This document shows positions 59,126 through 64,000 of a DNA stretch of 64,000 bases, piece by piece. The first letter of the stretch is position 1, and every line of letters starts with the position of its first letter. The position numbers and the translations under genes are program-made. Source of the stretch: Vicia villosa (taxonomy: Eukaryota; Streptophyta; Magnoliopsida; Fabales; Fabaceae); assembly GCF_029867415.1 (NCBI RefSeq), contig NC_081184.1, positions 73,816,364-73,880,363 on the forward strand. The letters are read 5' to 3'. Below the pieces are notes generated by a model that saw only the letters and a program-made list of their open reading frames with translations, was not told the origin of the DNA and searched no databases.

Positions 59126-59198
59126 GCAGGGGCAATTGGGGGATTTCGCTGGGGGTCACCCCCATAGGGAGGTGGGTAAAGAAATTTTCAATAATAAA

Positions 59199-59484
59199 GT
59201 TTTTATGGAAGGAAAATGCTATGTGTTGAATTTCTTAAAGTTGAAAACTATTATAAAATATATAGAGTCAAGCAATAAACTTTCTTGTTGGAGTGGAGAT
59301 AAAATTCAAAGGAAATATACTCTAAATAGTAAACATCACTAACTTTGGTTTACTTTTACTAGTTTAACACACAAGAATCTAATCATTATAGTAGCAACAA
59401 CAAGTAAAGTAACACAATAACTAAAGTAAAGTAACAATAAAAAGTAAAGTAATTGATATGTTAGAAAAATATCAATTTCTAACA
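59199..59484 (-). repeat. Larger part of the copia 3' LTR
   Basis: Continues the LTR begun at 54663. It is about 180 bp longer than the right LTR because the latter lacks the stretch between ACTATT and AGTAGCAACAAG. In sense orientation AAGGAAGAG (polypurine tract) precedes the LTR end at 59484. Confidence 0.8.
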
Positions 59485-60671
59485 CTCTTCCTTGATATTT
59501 TTCTTGAATACTCCAAACGTTGATCTCAATTCTTCATACTTTCCCTTAGAAAGAGCTTTGGTCATTATATCTGCAATCTGATTTTCTGAATTGCAATGCT
59601 CCAAACTGATTTCTTTTGACTTTTCACCTTCTCTAATAGCATGATATTTAACCTTGATGTGTTTGGTTCTTCCATGCTGCACTGGATTCTTAGCTATGGC
59701 TATAGCAAATTTGTTATCCACCCATATGACAGTAACTTTGTTTTGAAATTGTCCCACACCTGTTAAAATATTCCTTAGCCAAATAGTTTGATTTGCTGCT
59801 GCAGTAGAAGAAATATACCCCGCTTCAGCTGATGATTGGACGACAATTTCTTGTTTCTTTGAATACCATGAGAACACAACACTGCCAAATGAGAAAACAT
59901 AACCAAAGGTACTTTTGCATCATCTACACTTCCAGCCCATTCACTATTTACATATCCTTGGAGGTCTCCACTTTCATTTTTCAAAAAAAACAAACCATAA
60001 TTAGTTGTACCTTTTATGTACCTCAAAACTCTCTTAGCTGCACCAAGATGAACTTGACTTGGAGAATGCATGAACCTGAAAAGTAAGCTAGCAACAAACA
60101 TTATATCAGGCCTGGTCGCTGAAAGATACAACAAACTTTCAACTATACTTCTATAAATAGAAGCATCTGCACTATTATCACCATCATCCTTCGATAATTT
60201 TTCATTCACAATCAGAGGTGTGGAAACAGGCTTGCATTTATCCATATGAAACTTCTTTAACACCTCCAAAGCATATTTCTTTTGAAAAATGAAGATTCCA
60301 TCACTTGACTGAAAGATCTCCATTCTAAGAAAATATTTCATTTCACCCAAATCTGTCATCTCAAATTCATTCTCCTTATCTTGCTTGAATTGACTTAGGG
60401 ACTTGGATTCATTCCCTATAACCAGCAGATCATCAACATACAATGACATTATTAGTTGCAGTTCATTCTTGGACCTCTTCACATACAAAGTAGCCTCATT
60501 TTCACTGCTTTTAAAATCTTTCTGCAAAAAATAGCCATCAATCATGCCATAACATGATCTTGCTGGTTGTTTTAAGCCATATAGGGCTTTGTGAAGCTTG
60601 TAAACTTTACTTTCTGTTCCTGCAACCATAAAACCTTCAGGTTGGTCAACATAAATGTCTTCATCAAGCAA
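59479..60671 (-). pseudogene. copia reverse transcriptase and RNase H remnant
   Basis: RT motifs: DIYVDQPEGF, KLHKALYGLKQPARSCY, the active-site MSLYVDDLLVIGN, DLGEMKYFLRMEI, KPVSTPL and YRSIVESLLYLSATRPDI. RNase H: SSAEAGYISSTAAANQTIWL, VDNKFAIAIAKNPVQHGRTKHI and QIADIMTKAL. The two parts overlap in different frames at about 59775-59877, so a frameshift joins them. The 5' part of RT is further decayed at 60671-61070. Confidence 0.88.
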
Positions 60672-61445
60672 TCCATTTAAAAAAGCTGATTTAACATCAA
60701 AATGATAAATTTTTCATCTCAATTTTGCTGCCAAGGAAACCAACAACCTAATTGTAACATGTCTTGCAACAGGTGCAAAAGTGTCTTAAAAACCAACACC
60801 GTGTTGTTGAAAATAACCTTTTACCACCAATCTGGCCTTAAGCTTATTTATAGAACCATCAGGATTGAGTTTGGTTCTATAAACCCACTTAACACCAATA
60901 ATCTTTTGATTTTTTGGTTTGTCTATAAGATTCCATGTTTGATTTTTTATCTATCATCTTCATCTCCTCCTACATGGCAACTTTCCATCCCTCAATATTA
61001 GTAGCTTATGTATATTGGGTAGGCTCTAATATAGGTATGTTGCACCTGTCATAAATATCATCCAAGGTTATAGTACCCCGGGTTTGAAAATCAACATCAC
61101 TATCATAATTTTCTTCTTCATCTTCTGAATTTTGATCCTCCAAACTATCTTCCATAGACAATACCTTACTTGAACCTTCAGCTTGACTCGTCTCCTAATT
61201 CCATTTAGAGAACTCATCAAATTTAACATCCCTGCTAACCAGAATTTTTTTGGTCTCCAAATTATAAATTCGATATACTTTTCTCCTAAAAATATACCGA
61301 TCACTCACTTTGTTTCCAAATTATCTCTTTTCACATTTGGAACATGGACGTAGTAGACACATCAAAATATATTTAAATGTTGAACATACAACTTTCTTTT
61401 ATACCATGCTTCAAAGGGTGTTTTTCCCTTCAAGGCTTTAGTAGG

Positions 61446-62412
61446 CTACAAATTCAGCAAGTATACTGAGGTGTAGACAGCCTCAGCCCATAATGTTTTA
61501 GGAATATCTTCCTCAAAAAGAAAACATTGAGTCATCTCCATAACTGTCTTGTTCTTCTTTTCACTCACTCCATTTTGTTGAGGAGTGTAAGGAACAATAA
61601 ATTGATGTTTGATTCCATCTTGCTCACAAAAGGTTTTAAATTCTCCTGATGTATACTCAGTAGCATTATCAGATCTGAGCTTTTTAATTTGATAATCAAC
61701 CATTTTTTCAACCATAAGTTTGAAACTCTGAAATGCAGCAAACACATCTGACTTCTGCCTTAGAAAAATACCCAACTCATCCTTGTAAAATCATTAATAA
61801 ATAGCAGAAAATAATTGTTGCCATTTAGAGATGTCGTTGGCATCGGACCACACGTATCAGTGTGTATGAGCTGTAACTTTTCAGAAGCCCTCCATGTTAA
61901 CGCAGGAGAGAATGATAATCTACTTTGTTTACCAAATTGACATACATCACACATGCCAACAACATCCTCAATGATTGGTAAATTTTCACCAAATCATGAG
62001 AACTCATTTGTTTTAAGTTTGAGTAACTAAAGTGACCCAACCTTTTATGCCACAAGGAGGAATCACAAGCAGTACTTGGAAATGCATGCATGGTTGTTTG
62101 CTTCCATTCTACTGGAAAACTTTTACCTCTTGTTTCAACTGTCATTAATTTAGATCCAGAAGGATCTAGAATAGTGCATCTCATGTCTTGGAAATGCAAT
62201 GAATAGTTCTTTTCCACCATTTGTCCCACACCGAATAGACTTTGATTTATTTCAGGTACAAATAAAACATCTAAAATGTATTTGATACCCGATGGAGTTT
62301 CAACAGTTACAACACCTTTTTCTTTGACATCAACATGTTCTCCATTGCCTATAGTAACTTTAGAGTAGAAGGACTTATCAAGTTCCTTAAAAATGCCAAC
62401 ATTATGAGTCAT
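61446..62412 (-). pseudogene. copia integrase remnant
   Basis: Pre-integrase zinc region LWHKRLGHFSYSNLKQM with CDVCQFGKQSR; core segments TDTCGPMPTTSLNGNNYF and FINDFTRMSW (D), KLRSDNATEYTSGEF (D), TPQQNGVSEKKNKTVMEM (E). The usual DNGGEY reads DNATEY. At least two frame changes occur (about 61770 and 61930). Confidence 0.85.
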
Positions 62413-62627
62413 GTGATTGGTGCATCCACTATCTATTAGCCATGTTTCTTTGCTACTATTGACTGAATAGAAAGAGGCTATGAATAATTGATCCTCTTAT
62501 TGGTGGTGTTCAACAACTTGGGCTTGTTGTCCCTGCTCATTTGCTTTGTTTTTGCAAACCTTCTCCACATGACCAAGTTGATTGCAAGCTATACATTTAA
62601 CCCCTGATTTGTACCAACAATAATTCT

Positions 62628-63425
62628 CTATGAGTATCTATTTCGCAATGTTAACAAAGTGGAAAATTCTTTTTCCAAATCTCTCCTTTGTTGTTGAATT
62701 CCTCCCTTTTTTCCTTTTCCTTTCTTCTCACCAAAAGACTTTTTCCCAAAACTGTTGTAGCTTTGGTTTTTTCCTTTGGTGCTAGCCACAAAAGCACCTT
62801 CAATATTTTCTTCCATCCTTAAAGATCTTCTCTGCTCAATAGCATGCAAAGCATTAACAAGCTCTGCAAGTGTGATTTGAGAAAAGTCTTTAGTTTCTTC
62901 GAGAGAGAATATTTTTGCTTCAAACCTCTCTGGAAGACACACAAGAATTTTTTTCCACAACTCTTTGATTACTGAGTTCCTCTCCAAGTAATCAGATTTG
63001 TGAAACAATCTTTGAAATTCTGTCATAAAATTCTCCAACAGTTTCGGTTTCTCTCATTTTTAGTGCTTCAAACTCTCTTTCAACACTTACATCTTCTTTG
63101 TTATTTCACTCCCTTAAAACTCCTCCTTCAGCTTGTCCCAAGCTTCTTTTGCACTCTCAAGATTCAAGATCTTGATAAATATATCATCATTTAATATTGC
63201 ATGTATTATGGCTAATGCTCTTCCTTATTATGCCACTTCCTCATTGTGATTTTTTATTTGAGCTACTGTTGGATTATTTGGAAGAGGTGGTGGGTTACTT
63301 CCATTTTCCACAACATCCCATAAACTTTGAGCTCTCAAATAAGCTTTCATTTTTGCATCCCACAAATGATAGTTTTCTCGTACAAACATAGGAGGTGGAG
63401 GTAAAGAACTACTCTTGGAAGCCAT
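62628..63425 (-). pseudogene. copia gag remnant
   Basis: Starts MASKSSSLPPPPMFVRENYH, then LWDAKMKAYLRAQSLWDVVENG (gag N-terminal domain). After a stop and frame change near 63230 it continues FMTEFQRLFHKSDYL, FSLEETKDFSQITLAELVNAL and a lysine-rich end. A CCHC-like knuckle ([14 protein letters not shown]) lies in another frame at about 62555-62600. Confidence 0.82.
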
Positions 63426-63493
63426 TTATGGTGTTTAAAGGTTTTTTGTGAATTTTTTCTCGTTGGTTTTCTTTCCTCACAGACCCGTTAAGA

Positions 63494-63512
63494 CCAATGA
63501 AGCTCTGATACA
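63494..63512 (-). promoter_or_regulatory. Primer binding site, initiator tRNA-Met
   Basis: Minus strand TGTATCAGAGCTTC next to the 5' LTR, one base off the TGGTATCAGAGC site of plant copia elements. Confidence 0.75.
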
Positions 63513-63513
63513 A

Positions 63514-63686
63514 TGTAAGAAAAATAAAAGATATGGTAAAGTGGTGTAGAAGAGAAGAATAGAAAGCACAAAATAATAAAGTTTTTGTGGGAGGAAAAGG
63601 TTATGTGTTGAATTTTGTAATGGTGGAAACTATTAGTAGCAACAAGTAAAGTAGTTGATATGTTAGAAAAATATCAATTTCTGACA
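63514..63686 (-). repeat. copia 5' LTR (173 bp, internally deleted)
   Basis: TGTAAGAAA...TTTCTGACA. Compared with the left LTR it lacks about 180 bp in the middle. Its unbroken AATAATAAAGTTTTT shows the empty target of the MULE insertion. Confidence 0.85.
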
Positions 63687-63691
63687 AAACC

Positions 63692-64000
63692 TTATAATTG
63701 AGTTAGTGTTTCCTATAATAAAAATTAATTACAGTATTTTTAAAAATTTCCAATTGCTATCTCAAATAAATATTTCCTTCGTAGACATTTTAAAATTAAA
63801 TAGAAAACATTTAAAAAATATGAATTTGAATAAATTATTTCATATAATCAAAATATTTAAATGACAAGGTCAATACAAAACTACATAGAGAATAGTGTTT
63901 TTTTTTTGAAAAAATAATAATTTTAAGCATATAAGTTTATGTAGAAAAAATGAAAAAGAAATTATTAATGAAAATCTGTAGAAAAAATAAAATATTAAAT
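63692..64000. other. AT-rich flank, no feature recognised
   Basis: Mostly A/T runs with no supported gene or element boundary. Confidence 0.4.

Larger units (their letters stand above)
54730..59189 (-). mobile_element. Mutator-like element (MULE), 4460 bp
   Basis: Inverted ends share GGAGGTG(T/G)GTAAAGAAATTT (left reverse complement and right). The 9-bp flanks AATAATAAG (54721-54729) and AATAATAAA (59190-59198) match at eight of nine bases. The undisrupted right copia LTR has the single sequence AATAATAAA at the same place, confirming the insertion point. It carries a transposase/OTU gene and a small second gene, both on the minus strand. Confidence 0.88.
54663..63686 (-). mobile_element. 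Decayed Ty1/copia retrotransposon carrying a MULE in its 3' LTR
   Basis: The left (3') LTR is 54663-54729 plus 59199-59484, interrupted by the MULE. The right (5') LTR is 63514-63686. Both share TGTAAGAAAAATAAA...ATATCAATTTCT(A/G)ACA. Outer flanks AAATC (54658-54662) and AAACC (63687-63691) are a probable 5-bp duplication with one change. Coding parts run gag, integrase, RT, RNase H on the minus strand, the copia order, with frameshifts and stops throughout. Confidence 0.88.

Noticed and set aside
58797..59165. Minus-strand ORF of 122 aa with repeated CISE-type phrases (also 54656-55079 and 21995-22252)
   Set aside because: The phrases are translations of the 20-bp palindrome arrays and T-rich links, not a protein family.

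Overview
This window is a retrotransposon-rich stretch of a plant nuclear genome. Several things point to a legume, probably tribe Fabeae (pea, vetch, lentil). These are Ogre/Tat-type LTR elements with a tRNA-Arg primer site and tandem repeats in the 3' untranslated region, legume-type tRNA-derived SINEs, an RPP13-like CC-NBS-LRR gene, and AT-rich spacers. Family assignments come from recognising motifs by eye; no database search was run. A 100-N run (45736-45835) marks an assembly gap inside an Ogre element.

Host genes are few. They are the last five coding exons of a MATE/DETOXIFICATION transporter (1702-3860, +), an intact single-exon LEA-2/NHL-type gene (4228-4818, -), a full-length CC-NBS-LRR gene broken by one frameshift (27087-30894, +), and the last five exons of a homologue of the GPI-anchored protein At1g61900 (52419-54241, +) that lacks its signal-peptide exon. 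Three related exon scraps of one unidentified membrane-protein gene flank the NLR gene (about 26.1-26.5, 31.5 and 32.1 kb).

The rest is mobile DNA in layers. At 0.2-0.6 kb one Mutator-type MITE sits inside another, each with a 9-bp target duplication. At 5.25-18.17 kb a MITE with a 9-bp target duplication is split by a tandem LTR retrotransposon array (LTR-internal-LTR-internal-LTR, each LTR 1072 bp). The second internal region carries a younger, oppositely oriented, non-coding 4.4-kb LTR element. Between 20 and 25 kb lie another 9-bp-TSD MITE, a TAA microsatellite, a hAT-type MITE with an 8-bp target duplication, a SINE and a non-autonomous Helitron. At 33-35 kb a solo LTR (TSD GGCTC) splits a decayed transposase-like gene. 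At 35.4-51.5 kb a plus-oriented Ogre-like LTR abuts a minus-oriented Ogre-like tandem array (LTR, gapped internal region, LTR, truncated internal tail). At 54.7-63.7 kb a decayed minus-strand Ty1/copia element has a 4.46-kb MULE inserted in its 3' LTR.

The strongest unexplained signals are three. (1) Three tandem hairpins lie just after the Ogre pol stop codon (44637-44778). Their outer stems differ in sequence but pair in every copy, one using G-U pairs that form only in the sense RNA, and each encloses a GAAA loop. (2) Thirteen copies of a 20-bp palindrome lie in the two end regions of the MULE, which also encodes a FAR1-type transposase joined to an OTU protease domain plus a separate intact small ORF. 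(3) CG-rich palindromic units sit directly upstream of the TATA box in the LTRs of the nested non-coding element.
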